From Hydrogenophaga sp. (GTDB lineage Bacteria > Pseudomonadota > Gammaproteobacteria > Burkholderiales > Burkholderiaceae_C), in assembly GCF_018780385.1 (NCBI RefSeq), contig NZ_JADMJO010000043.1, forward strand, positions 1-58,020: 58,020 nt of DNA. Reading direction: 5' to 3'. This document shows positions 28,369-36,761 of this stretch, piece by piece. A program made the position numbers and the translations under genes. Every line of letters starts with the position of its first letter. Positions within the stretch are counted from its first letter, which is position 1. A model generated the notes under the pieces. It saw nothing but the letters and a program-made list of their open reading frames with translations. It ran no database searches and had not been told where the DNA came from.

Positions 28369-29988
28369 ATGCCCGCCATTCAAAGTCAAGTCGACCCGCA
28401 GTCAGAGAGCTTCCAGCGCGAGCGCGCACAGATGCTCGCGCTGATCGACAGTTTCCGCACGCTCGAAGACCGTGTGCGCAACACGTCGAACAGCCAAGAA
28501 GCCAAGTTCCGCGCCCGCAAACAGCTGCTGCCGCGTGAGCGCATCGCGCTGCTGCTCGACCGCGGCTCGTCGTGGCTGGAGTTTTCGACCCTGGCCGGCT
28601 TCAGGATGCACGACGACGACGGCGAGAAGAACGTGCTGGGGGGCGGGATCATCTGCGGCATCGGGGTGGTGTCGGGCATCCGTTGCGTGGTGATCGCATC
28701 CGACAGCGCGATCAAGGGCGGCACCATCACACCGATGGGCATGAAGAAGAGCCTTCGCGCCGAAGCCATCGCACTGGAGAACAAACTGCCAGTGGTGCGA
28801 CTGGTCGAGTCCGGCGGCGCCAACCTGATGCATGTGGGCGAGGTGTTCATTGAAGGCGGCCGCGGCTTCGCCAACCAGGCGCGGCTATCGGCCAGGGGCA
28901 TTCCACAGGTCTGCGTGATGCACGGCCACTCAACTGCCGGCGGCGCCTACCTTCCGGGCATGTCCGACTATGTGATCATGGTGCGCGGCCGTGCAAAGGC
29001 TTTCCTGGCCGGCCCACCCTTGCTAAAAGCCGCCACCGGCGAGATCGCCACCGACGAAGAGCTGGGCGGCGCCGAGATGCACTGTTCGATGTCGGGCGTG
29101 GCCGAGTACCTGGCCGAGGACGATGCGGACGGCATCCGCATCGCACGCGACATCTTGGCGCGGCTGCCGTGGAACGACCGCTTGCCGATGCGCGCGGTGA
29201 AGACCTGGAAAGAGCCGCGTTATCCGGTCGAGCAACTGGCGGGCGTGGTGCCGGTTGACTTTCGCCAGCCCTACGACATGCGCGAAGTGCTGGCGCGGGT
29301 GATCGACGACTCCGACTTCCTCGAATTCAAATCGTTGTACGGCTCCAGTACCGTGTGCGGCCATGGTGCCATCGAGGGATACCCTTGCGGCTTCATCGGC
29401 AACAACGGGCCCATTGATCCGCAAGGCGCCACCAAGGCGACCCAGTTCATCCAGTTGTGCTGCCAGTCGGGCACCCCGATCGTCTATCTGCAGAACACCA
29501 CCGGCTTCATGGTCGGCAAGGATGTGGAGCAGGTCGGCATGATCAAGCATGGCGCCAAGATGATCCAGGCCGTGGCCAATGCCACCGTGCCGCAAATCAC
29601 CGTGATGACAGGTGCCTCCTTCGGTGCCGGCAACTACGGCATGTGTGGCCGCGCCTACGATCCGCGCTTCGTGTTCGCCTGGCCCAACGCGCGGGTGGCT
29701 GTGATGGGCGGCGAGCAGGCCGCCACCGTGATGCGCATCGTCACCGAAGAAAAATTTGCCCGCACCGGCAAGGAGCCACCCGCCGAAACCATGGCCACCA
29801 TGAAAAGCGAGATCCTGGCACGTTTTGACCTCGAATCGCATTCGCTGTTTGCCACCGCGCGCCTGTGGGACGACGGCATCATCGACCCGCGCGACACCCG
29901 CCGCGCGCTCGCCACCACCCTGGCGGTGTGTCGGGAAGCCGGGTTGCGGCCCTTGCTTTCGAACACCTTTGGCGTGGCACGGATGTGA
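28369..29988 (+). CDS. Acyl-CoA carboxylase, carboxyltransferase (beta) subunit
   Basis: The carboxyltransferase half of a biotin-dependent acyl-CoA carboxylase, 539 residues. Its layout is that of methylcrotonyl-CoA and geranyl-CoA carboxylases (LiuB, AtuC): RARKQLLPRERIALLLDRGS, an N-terminal acyl-CoA site with VESGGANLMH and HGHSTAGGAYLPGMSDY, FLAGPPLLKAATGE, then the C-terminal biotin-site region with QNTTGFMVG, TVMTGASFGAGNYGMCGRAY and FAWPNARVAVMGGEQAA. The alpha subunit gene follows 8 bp later. Together with the AtuA-like gene downstream it points to a beta-branched or terpenoid-derived acyl-CoA, but methylcrotonyl-CoA is an equally good candidate. Confidence 0.9.
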   Translation: MPAIQSQVDPQSESFQRERAQMLALIDSFRTLEDRVRNTSNSQEAKFRARKQLLPRERIALLLDRGSSWLEFSTLAGFRMHDDDGEKNVLGGGIICGIGVVSGIRCVVIASDSAIKGGTITPMGMKKSLRAEAIALENKLPVVRLVESGGANLMHVGEVFIEGGRGFANQARLSARGIPQVCVMHGHSTAGGAYLPGMSDYVIMVRGRAKAFLAGPPLLKAATGEIATDEELGGAEMHCSMSGVAEYLAEDDADGIRIARDILARLPWNDRLPMRAVKTWKEPRYPVEQLAGVVPVDFRQPYDMREVLARVIDDSDFLEFKSLYGSSTVCGHGAIEGYPCGFIGNNGPIDPQGATKATQFIQLCCQSGTPIVYLQNTTGFMVGKDVEQVGMIKHGAKMIQAVANATVPQITVMTGASFGAGNYGMCGRAYDPRFVFAWPNARVAVMGGEQAATVMRIVTEEKFARTGKEPPAETMATMKSEILARFDLESHSLFATARLWDDGIIDPRDTRRALATTLAVCREAGLRPLLSNTFGVARM

Positions 29989-29996
29989 GAACCCTG

Positions 29997-31958
29997 ATGA
30001 ACTTCACCAAAATCCTGATTGCCAACCGCGGCGAGATCGCCTGCCGGATCATCCGCACGGCCCAGGCGCTGGGCTACCGCACGGTGGCCGTTTACAGCGA
30101 AGCAGATGCCCAAGCGCTGCATGTTGCCCTGGCCGACGAGGCAGTGTGCATCGGCCCGGCGCCGGTACGGGAGAGCTACCTCAACGTTGCGGCGCTGCTG
30201 GCGGCGGCGCGCAGCACCGGTGCCGACGCGGTACACCCCGGCTACGGCTTCCTGTCCGAGAACGACGGCTTTGCGCAAGCTTGCCTGGACGCCGGGCTGG
30301 TGTTCATCGGCCCGGACCCGCAGGCCATCCTGAAAATGGGCAACAAGGCCGGCGCCAAACGCCTGATGCTGGCGGCGGGCGTGCCCTGCGTGCCGGGCTA
30401 TCAGGGCACCGACCAGTCCGATGCCACGCTGCTCACGAAGGCTGCCGAGATCGGTTTCCCGATCATGGTCAAGGCGGCGGCGGGCGGTGGCGGGCGAGGC
30501 ATGCGACTGGTCGAACACCCGCAAGACCTCGCGGTCGCCCTGGCCAGCGCCCGCTCGGAAGCAGGCAACGCCTTCGGCAGCGAAGAGCTCATCCTGGAGC
30601 GCGCGGTGATTGAGCCGCGCCATGTCGAAATCCAGGTCTTCGGCGACCAGCACGGCCACATCATCCACCTGGGCGAACGCGACTGCTCGATCCAGCGCCG
30701 GCACCAGAAGGTGTTCGAGGAAGCGCCCTCCCCGGCGGTCACGCCCCAGCTGCGCGAGCAAATGGGCGCGGCGGCGGTGGCGGCTGCGCGCACCGTGAAC
30801 TACGTCGGCGCCGGCACGGTGGAGTTTCTGCTCGACAGCGAAGGGCGCTTCTACTTTCTGGAGATGAACACGCGGCTGCAGGTCGAACACCCGGTGACCG
30901 AGTGCATCACCGGGCTGGACCTGGTGGCCTGGCAGATCGCCGTGGCCCGTGGCGAGCACTTGCCGCTGACGCAGGAGCAAGTGCACTTGAACGGGCACGC
31001 CATCGAAGTGCGCCTGTACGCCGAAGATCCGTACAACGGCTTCCTGCCGCAAAGTGGCGATGTTGCGCTCTGGTGCCCGCCCACGGGCGAAGGCGTGCGC
31101 GTTGACCACGGCTTGGCATCAGGCCAGACCGTCAGCCCGCACTACGACCCCATGATCGCCAAAATCATTGTGCACGGCGCGACCCGCGACGAAGCCCGAC
31201 GGCGCCTGATCGGTGCGCTGCAACGCACCCGCCTGCTCGGCCTGCCCCACAACCGTGCCTTCCTCGAAGCCGTGGCCAGCCACCCGGCCTTCGCCGCTGG
31301 CGAAACGACCACTGCCTTTATCGCCCAGCACTTCGGCGCTGCGGCGCTGGTGCGGCCCCAGCCCGACTCGCTGGCGCTGGCGCTGGCCGGCACGCTGTGG
31401 TTTGAAGCCAGCGCCACGCCGGTCGCAGCCGCGCCCTGGCGCTCCAGCGGACCGGCACGCTGGCCGATGCTGATCGGCGAGGGCGAACACCGCCATGCCG
31501 TGCACATCACGGTCACTGGCACCCACAGCTACACGCTCGAAGTGGGCGCGGCGCTGCACCACATCACCCTCAGCGGGCGCGAAGGCGAGTGCCTGCACCT
31601 GATCGCCGATGGCGTGCAGCAGCACGCGGCTGCGGTGTTTGCCGGCGGCGTGTTGCACTTGGAGCTGGGCGACCTGAGTGCCAGCTTTGAAGACCTGACC
31701 TATGACCCCCCGGCCGCGGCGGCAGGCAGTACGGAGTCACGCGTGCTCGCACCCATGAATGGACGGGTGCTGGCCGTTGACGTCCAACATGGCGACACGG
31801 TCACCAAGGGGCAACGCCTGGCGGTGCTCGAAGCCATGAAGATGGAGCATCAACTGCTGGCCCGTCGCGATGGCGTGGTGGACCAGGTAGCTGTGCGCGC
31901 TGGCGACCAGGTTGCCACGCGCGCATTGTTGGTGTCACTGGTCGAGCAGCCTGATTGA
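29997..31958 (+). CDS. Acyl-CoA carboxylase, biotin carboxylase/BCCP (alpha) subunit
   Basis: The 653-residue protein begins with the biotin carboxylase domain (FTKILIANRGEIACRII, VKAAAGGGGRGMRLV, ERDCSIQRRHQKVFEEAPSP, EMNTRLQVEHPVTE). A linking domain follows, and it ends in a biotin carrier domain with the biotinylation site EAMKMEHQL near residue 618. ATG 29997 matches the family N-terminus; the frame is open upstream inside the beta-subunit gene but that part is not homologous. It uses ATP and bicarbonate to carboxylate biotin for the beta subunit. Biotin supply could come from the nearby bioB, though its bioA partner is dead. Confidence 0.94.
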   Translation: MNFTKILIANRGEIACRIIRTAQALGYRTVAVYSEADAQALHVALADEAVCIGPAPVRESYLNVAALLAAARSTGADAVHPGYGFLSENDGFAQACLDAGLVFIGPDPQAILKMGNKAGAKRLMLAAGVPCVPGYQGTDQSDATLLTKAAEIGFPIMVKAAAGGGGRGMRLVEHPQDLAVALASARSEAGNAFGSEELILERAVIEPRHVEIQVFGDQHGHIIHLGERDCSIQRRHQKVFEEAPSPAVTPQLREQMGAAAVAAARTVNYVGAGTVEFLLDSEGRFYFLEMNTRLQVEHPVTECITGLDLVAWQIAVARGEHLPLTQEQVHLNGHAIEVRLYAEDPYNGFLPQSGDVALWCPPTGEGVRVDHGLASGQTVSPHYDPMIAKIIVHGATRDEARRRLIGALQRTRLLGLPHNRAFLEAVASHPAFAAGETTTAFIAQHFGAAALVRPQPDSLALALAGTLWFEASATPVAAAPWRSSGPARWPMLIGEGEHRHAVHITVTGTHSYTLEVGAALHHITLSGREGECLHLIADGVQQHAAAVFAGGVLHLELGDLSASFEDLTYDPPAAAAGSTESRVLAPMNGRVLAVDVQHGDTVTKGQRLAVLEAMKMEHQLLARRDGVVDQVAVRAGDQVATRALLVSLVEQPD

Positions 31959-32013
31959 GGCGCGCACCGCTCGGCACGCGCGACACACGCCACATCCACG
32001 GAGAGTAAAACGC

Positions 32014-33189
32014 ATGCCTGCCGAAACCCTGCCTGCCAAGAGTCCCTTCTATACGCCCGAGCATCTGGCGTTCCGCGACGCGATGCGCCGCTTCGTCGCC
32101 AGAGAAATCAGTCCGCACGTGGATGCCTGGGACGAAGCCGAGTCCTTTCCTGTCGCGTTGTACCGCAAGGCGGCCGAAATCGGCCTGCTGGGCCTGGGTT
32201 TTCCTGAAGCCTTCGGCGGCAACGACGGCGACCTGTTCATGACCATCATCGCCGCGCAGGAACTGGCGCGTTGCGGTGCTGGTGGTGTCCTGGCGAGTCT
32301 GCTGTCGCACACCATCGGCTGCCCGCCCATCGTCAACGTGGGCAGCGAGGCGCTGAAGCAGCGCGTCTTGCCGCCGGTGCTGCGGGGCGAGAAGATCAGC
32401 GCACTCGGCATCACCGAACCCTCCGGCGGCTCGGACGTGGCCAACCTCAAGACCACGGCGCGCAGGGATGGTGATCACTATGTCGTCAACGGCTCGAAAA
32501 CGTTCATCACCTCCGGCATGCGCGCCGACTTCTACACCGTGGCGGTGCGCACTGGCGGGCCGGGGCCAGGCGGCGTGTCGCTGCTGCTGATCGAGAAAGG
32601 CACGCCCGGCTTTACGCAAACGCCTTTGAGAAAAATGGGCTGGTGGTGCTCCGACACCGCCGCCCTGTATTTCGACCATTGCCGCGTGCCAGTGGAGAAC
32701 CTGGTGGGGGTGGAAAACCAGGGCTTCAAGGCCATCATGAAGAATTTCAACCGCGAGCGCATCTTTCTCGCCGCCGGCGCCAACGGCTTTGCCCGCGTCT
32801 GCCTGGACGAGGCGCTGGCCTGGTCGCGTGAACGCGAGATGTTTGGCGGCAAGCTGATCGACCAGCAGGTCACCCGCCACAAACTCGCCGACATGGCCAT
32901 GCGCGTCGAGGCGACCCAGGCCATGCTGGAATTGCTCGCCTGGCGCGTCGAACAGGGCGATACGCCGGTGGGCGAAATCTGCCTGCTGAAGAACCAGGCC
33001 ACCCAGACCATGGCCTATTGCGCCAGCGAGGCGGTGCAACTGCACGGCGGCGCCGGTTTCATGCGCGGCGTCAAGGTGGAGCGCATTTACCGCGAAGTCA
33101 AGGTCAACGCCATCGGTGGCGGCGCCGAAGAGGTGATGCGCGACCTGGCGGCGCGCCAGCTCGGGTTTTACGCCGGAAGCCCTGGATGA
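32014..33189 (+). CDS. Acyl-CoA dehydrogenase
   Basis: A complete 391-residue flavoprotein. Motifs are GITEPSGGSDVANLKTTA, GSKTFITSGMRADFYTV, KMGWWCSDTAALYFD, MFGGKLIDQQVTRHKLADM and QLHGGAGFMRGVKVERIY. Its C-terminus reads AIGGGAEEVMRDL, without glutamate at the medium-chain position; the glutamate in FNRERIF is the likely base. Its TGA overlaps the ATG of the next gene (ATGA), a degenerate relative, so the two are translationally coupled and may form a heteromer. Confidence 0.92.
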   Translation: MPAETLPAKSPFYTPEHLAFRDAMRRFVAREISPHVDAWDEAESFPVALYRKAAEIGLLGLGFPEAFGGNDGDLFMTIIAAQELARCGAGGVLASLLSHTIGCPPIVNVGSEALKQRVLPPVLRGEKISALGITEPSGGSDVANLKTTARRDGDHYVVNGSKTFITSGMRADFYTVAVRTGGPGPGGVSLLLIEKGTPGFTQTPLRKMGWWCSDTAALYFDHCRVPVENLVGVENQGFKAIMKNFNRERIFLAAGANGFARVCLDEALAWSREREMFGGKLIDQQVTRHKLADMAMRVEATQAMLELLAWRVEQGDTPVGEICLLKNQATQTMAYCASEAVQLHGGAGFMRGVKVERIYREVKVNAIGGGAEEVMRDLAARQLGFYAGSPG

Positions 33190-34346
33190 AGTCCGCCGCC
33201 TCACCCACACAGCACATGCCGCCTTCGGCGCTGCCCGAGGCCATGCGCCTGGCCTTGTCGGGCGCGCCAGCGCCTGACTGCGCGCACGGCTTCCCCCGTG
33301 CCTGGTGGCGTCATCTCGGCGCCAGCGGCCTGCTCGGTGTGGGCTTCGACAGCGACGGCGGGGCGCCCGTCACGGACGCCGTGCAGGTCAGCGCTGTGGC
33401 CGGCATCGTCGCCCGGGAATCCGCCAGCCTGGGTCTGGGCATGGCGTGGATGATGCAGCAGATGCTGGGACGCTTCGTGCTGGCGCCGAATCTGCGCAGC
33501 GACCGGCATCGTGCGCTGCTGCAATCAATGACGGTCGGCGACACACTACTGGCACTCGCGATCTCCGAGCCCGGCACCGGCGCACACCCCAAACACCTGA
33601 GCTGCCGGGCGATTCAGGACGGCAGCGACTGGCTCCTTGACGGCCACAAGGCCTTTGTCAGCAACGGCCCGGCAGCCGATGCCGTCATCGTGCTGGCCGT
33701 CAGCGGCGAACACGAGGGGCGCAGGCGCTTCGATGCTTTCGTCGTTGAGGTCAACACACCGGGCCTGACCCGCCAACTGGACGACAAAGTGCGCGGACTG
33801 GCGCCGCTCGGCCATTGCGGCATGCAACTTGTCGGCTGCCGGGTGCCGGAAAGCCAGCGCCTTGGCGAGCCTGGACAGGCTTTCGACACCATCGCTCGGC
33901 CGCTGCGCGCGATCGAAGACGCCCTGCTGCTGGGCCCCATGCTCGGCGCCATGCAAGCCGAGCTGGATACATTGGCGCGCTGGTTCCAAAGCTCCGCCCG
34001 GACCCCTGCATTGACCCGGGACCTGGGTGGCTTGCAACTCGAACTCGATGCCCTCTCGCCCGTTGCACGTCATGCCGCCCAGCACCTGGACCAGCACGGA
34101 CCCAACGAGGCGTTGGCGGCATTCAATCTGGGCGCGCGCCGCCTGCTTGATCGCTGGCAAGGCACCTGTGAATCCTTTGCCGCGGCCCTGGACGACCGTG
34201 AACCGACCCTGCTCAACCTGGCGCGCGATCTGCGCCTGGTGCAGGGCATAGCCCGCGGCATCGCCGAATCCCGACAACTTCAAACCGGCGAAAAAATGCT
34301 GCTCTCCAAGGAACCCCGTGAAAACACTACACCAACCCCACTTTGA
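33186..34346 (+). CDS. Degenerate acyl-CoA dehydrogenase-like protein
   Basis: A 386-residue relative of acyl-CoA dehydrogenases in which only the N-terminal and middle domains are recognisable: the GASGLLGVGF region, LALAISEPGTGAHPKHLSC (flavin loop), LDGHKAFVSNGPAADAVIV and GLAPLGHCGMQLVGCRVPE. The C-terminal helical domain lacks the FG-P, QxxGG and catalytic-glutamate motifs. It starts inside the stop codon of the preceding dehydrogenase gene and its end overlaps the MoxR gene by 29 bp. It may be a non-catalytic partner, like the inactive subunits of heteromeric dehydrogenases, or bind another ligand. It is full length with no frameshift, so it is not an obvious pseudogene. Confidence 0.8.
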   Translation: MKSAASPTQHMPPSALPEAMRLALSGAPAPDCAHGFPRAWWRHLGASGLLGVGFDSDGGAPVTDAVQVSAVAGIVARESASLGLGMAWMMQQMLGRFVLAPNLRSDRHRALLQSMTVGDTLLALAISEPGTGAHPKHLSCRAIQDGSDWLLDGHKAFVSNGPAADAVIVLAVSGEHEGRRRFDAFVVEVNTPGLTRQLDDKVRGLAPLGHCGMQLVGCRVPESQRLGEPGQAFDTIARPLRAIEDALLLGPMLGAMQAELDTLARWFQSSARTPALTRDLGGLQLELDALSPVARHAAQHLDQHGPNEALAAFNLGARRLLDRWQGTCESFAAALDDREPTLLNLARDLRLVQGIARGIAESRQLQTGEKMLLSKEPRENTTPTPL

Positions 34347-35286
34347 CTCCATCGATGGCCTGGCGCAGCGGCTGGCTGCGGTCGACTACATTGCCAGCCG
34401 CGAAATCGCCACCTCGGTCTATCTGGGCTTCAACCTGGAAAAGCCGATCCTTGTCGAAGGCCCGGCCGGCGTCGGCAAGACCGAACTGGCCAAGGGCATG
34501 GCCGAGATTCTCGACGTGCCCCTGATCCGCATGCAGTGTTACGAAGGCCTGGACGAATCCAAGGCCTTGTACGAGTGGAAATACGGCAAGCAATTGCTCT
34601 ATACGCAACTCCTCAAGGACAAACTGGGGGAGATGATGCAAGGCGCGGTGGGACTCGCGGCCTCCATCGAGCGGCTGCATGCGCACGACGATCTGTTCTT
34701 TTCCGAGCACTTTCTTGAGCCGCGCCCGCTCTATCAGGCCTTGCACCAGGAGCGCGGCTGCGTGCTGTTGGTGGACGAGGTTGACAAGTCCGACCCCGAG
34801 TTCGAGGCTTTCCTGCTCGAAGTGCTGTCCGACTTTCAGGTCTCGGTGCCCGAACTCGGCACCATCAAGGCCAAGGTAAAGCCCATCGTTTTTCTCACCA
34901 GCAACAACACGCGCGAGATGAGCGACGCGCTCAAGCGCCGCTGCCTGCACTTGCACATTCCATTCCCCGAGGCGAAGCTGGAGCGGCGCATTCTGGAGCG
35001 CCGCGTGCCAGGCCTGTCGGAAACACTGAACCGCGAACTGGTCGCTTTCATTCAGGCGGTGCGGCAGATGGACCTGAAAAAGCAGCCCTCGGTCAGCGAG
35101 ACCATCGACTGGGCCAAAACGCTGCTGCTGCTGCACGCCGAACACTTGAGCCTGGACATGGTGAAGGGCACGCTCAGTGTCTTCCTCAAGTTCGAGCAGG
35201 ACATCGCCTCGGCCAGCGAGCAACTGCCGGCCCTGCTGCAACAAGCGCGCAAGGATGCGGAGATTCCCCGTGCAAGCCACGCTTGA
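34318..35286 (+). CDS. MoxR-family AAA+ ATPase
   Basis: A chaperone-type ATPase of 322 residues. It has Walker A GPAGVGKTELAKGM (about residue 48), Walker B CVLLVDEVDKSDPEF, sensor 1 FLTSNNTREMSDALKRRC and the arginine-containing second region. MoxR proteins work with von Willebrand factor A proteins to insert cofactors into, or assemble, target enzymes; in CO dehydrogenase maturation the pair is CoxD/CoxE. The GTG start at 34318 lies inside the preceding gene (29-bp overlap). The next gene, a VWA protein, starts 17 bp before its stop. The target is probably an enzyme of this operon. Confidence 0.92.
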   Translation: MKTLHQPHFDSIDGLAQRLAAVDYIASREIATSVYLGFNLEKPILVEGPAGVGKTELAKGMAEILDVPLIRMQCYEGLDESKALYEWKYGKQLLYTQLLKDKLGEMMQGAVGLAASIERLHAHDDLFFSEHFLEPRPLYQALHQERGCVLLVDEVDKSDPEFEAFLLEVLSDFQVSVPELGTIKAKVKPIVFLTSNNTREMSDALKRRCLHLHIPFPEAKLERRILERRVPGLSETLNRELVAFIQAVRQMDLKKQPSVSETIDWAKTLLLLHAEHLSLDMVKGTLSVFLKFEQDIASASEQLPALLQQARKDAEIPRASHA

Positions 35287-36724
35287 GGATTTCTTCAAGG
35301 CGCTGCGCGGCAGCGACCTCGAGATCAGCCTCAACGCCCAGGTCGATGCGGCGCGCGCCGTGGCGCTGGTCGGCTGGAGCGACCGCACCCTCCTGAAAAG
35401 CGCACTGGGCACGACACTGGCGAAAACCACCCCGGATCGCGCCCTGTACGACGAGGCCTTTGACCGCTTCTTCCGTTTCAATTCCTTCGAAAACATGGCC
35501 GCGCAAGGCAGTCCGGCCAAGCCCTCCTTCAGGCCCGACACCGACCCCAACGCCAACCCCGCTTCAGACGCCATGGCCGCGCAAGACCTGCCGGACCCAG
35601 CCCAAAACAAACAGACCGCAACCGGTTCCGGTGGGCCGGGCGGCTGTCAGGGCAGCGGTGGCCAGGCCTTGTCGCAGTTGTTGCTGTCGGGTGACTCTGC
35701 GGCACTGGCAAAGCGCATGCAGGAAGCCGCGCGCGAGGTGGGCCTGACCGACATCTGGTTTTTCACCCAAAAGGGCTACTACACCCAAAAGATCCAGCAG
35801 GCCATGGGGCTGGAGCTGCTGGACCGCGAAATCTCTGACGCCAAACGCCAGACGCTGGCGCCCGAGCGTGCCAAAGACCTCGAACGGATGCGCAAGAAAT
35901 TGTTCGAGGAGGTGCGCAATTTTGTCGAACGCAAACTCGCGCTCTACGGCACGGCACCGACGCGCCAGTTGCACGACGACTTCCTGCAATCGCAAAAGCT
36001 CTCCAACATCGAAAAGCGTGATTTCGCGCGCATGCACGTCATCGTCAGCAAAATCGCCAAGCGACTGGCCGATCGCCACTCGCGGCGCAAGAAGAAGCGG
36101 GTGCGCGGCCAGCTCGACTTTCGCAAGACCCTGCGCAAAAACGCTGCCTACGATGGCGTAATGTTCGAGACCTTCTGGCGCTCCAAAGTGGTGGACCGGC
36201 CACGCGTGGTGGCGATCTGCGACGTCAGCGGCTCGGTGCGCCAGTACGCGCGTTTTTTGTTGCTGTTCCTGCACAGTCTGGGTGAGCAGGTGAGCGACCT
36301 GCGCAGCTTCGCTTTCACCAACCACCTGGTCGAGGTGAGCGACACCTTTGAGTCGCTGCCGGTCGAACAGGCGGTCGACAAAGTGATGCAGGCGGTGGGC
36401 GGCAGTGGCACCGACTATGGGCAGACGCTGCTCGACATCGAGGCGCAGTTGCTCGAGGACATCGATCGCCGCACCACCGTGCTGATTCTCGGCGACGCGC
36501 GCAACAACCGCGGTCAAGCCCAGGCTCAAGTCATGCAACTGCTCTACCAGCGCGCGCGCCGGGTCATCTGGCTCAACCCCGAGCCGGTGTCGTTCTGGGG
36601 CCTGGGCGATTCGGAGATGAAGCGCTACGCCCCTTATTGCCACATCGCGCGCGAATGCAATTCCCTCGCACACCTGGAAAGCACGCTCGACGCCTTGCTG
36701 CGCACCCACTCTGCCAGCGCCTGA
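35270..36724 (+). CDS. CoxE-like VWA domain protein, MoxR partner
   Basis: A 484-residue protein with a charged, low-complexity middle (proline-, glycine- and glutamine-rich at about 85-130), a helical central region, and a C-terminal VWA domain. The MIDAS motif is DVSGS in VVAICDVSGSVRQYAR; further metal-site residues lie in GGSGTDYGQTLLD and LILGDARNNRG. GTG 35270 is chosen because it gives the family start (VQATLEDFFKALRGSDLE) and overlaps the MoxR stop; the frame is open further upstream. Both genes are coupled to the degenerate dehydrogenase. Adaptor function between the ATPase and a client enzyme is inferred from the family. Confidence 0.9.
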   Translation: MQATLEDFFKALRGSDLEISLNAQVDAARAVALVGWSDRTLLKSALGTTLAKTTPDRALYDEAFDRFFRFNSFENMAAQGSPAKPSFRPDTDPNANPASDAMAAQDLPDPAQNKQTATGSGGPGGCQGSGGQALSQLLLSGDSAALAKRMQEAAREVGLTDIWFFTQKGYYTQKIQQAMGLELLDREISDAKRQTLAPERAKDLERMRKKLFEEVRNFVERKLALYGTAPTRQLHDDFLQSQKLSNIEKRDFARMHVIVSKIAKRLADRHSRRKKKRVRGQLDFRKTLRKNAAYDGVMFETFWRSKVVDRPRVVAICDVSGSVRQYARFLLLFLHSLGEQVSDLRSFAFTNHLVEVSDTFESLPVEQAVDKVMQAVGGSGTDYGQTLLDIEAQLLEDIDRRTTVLILGDARNNRGQAQAQVMQLLYQRARRVIWLNPEPVSFWGLGDSEMKRYAPYCHIARECNSLAHLESTLDALLRTHSASA

Positions 36725-36761
36725 AGCCCAAACCCACATCCTCGCTCAACAGACACTGCCC

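Noticed and set aside
29655..31109. Long minus-strand open frame opposite the carboxylase genes
   Set aside because: A shadow of the alpha and beta subunit genes; no motif, no ribosome-binding site, and the plus-strand genes are unmistakable.
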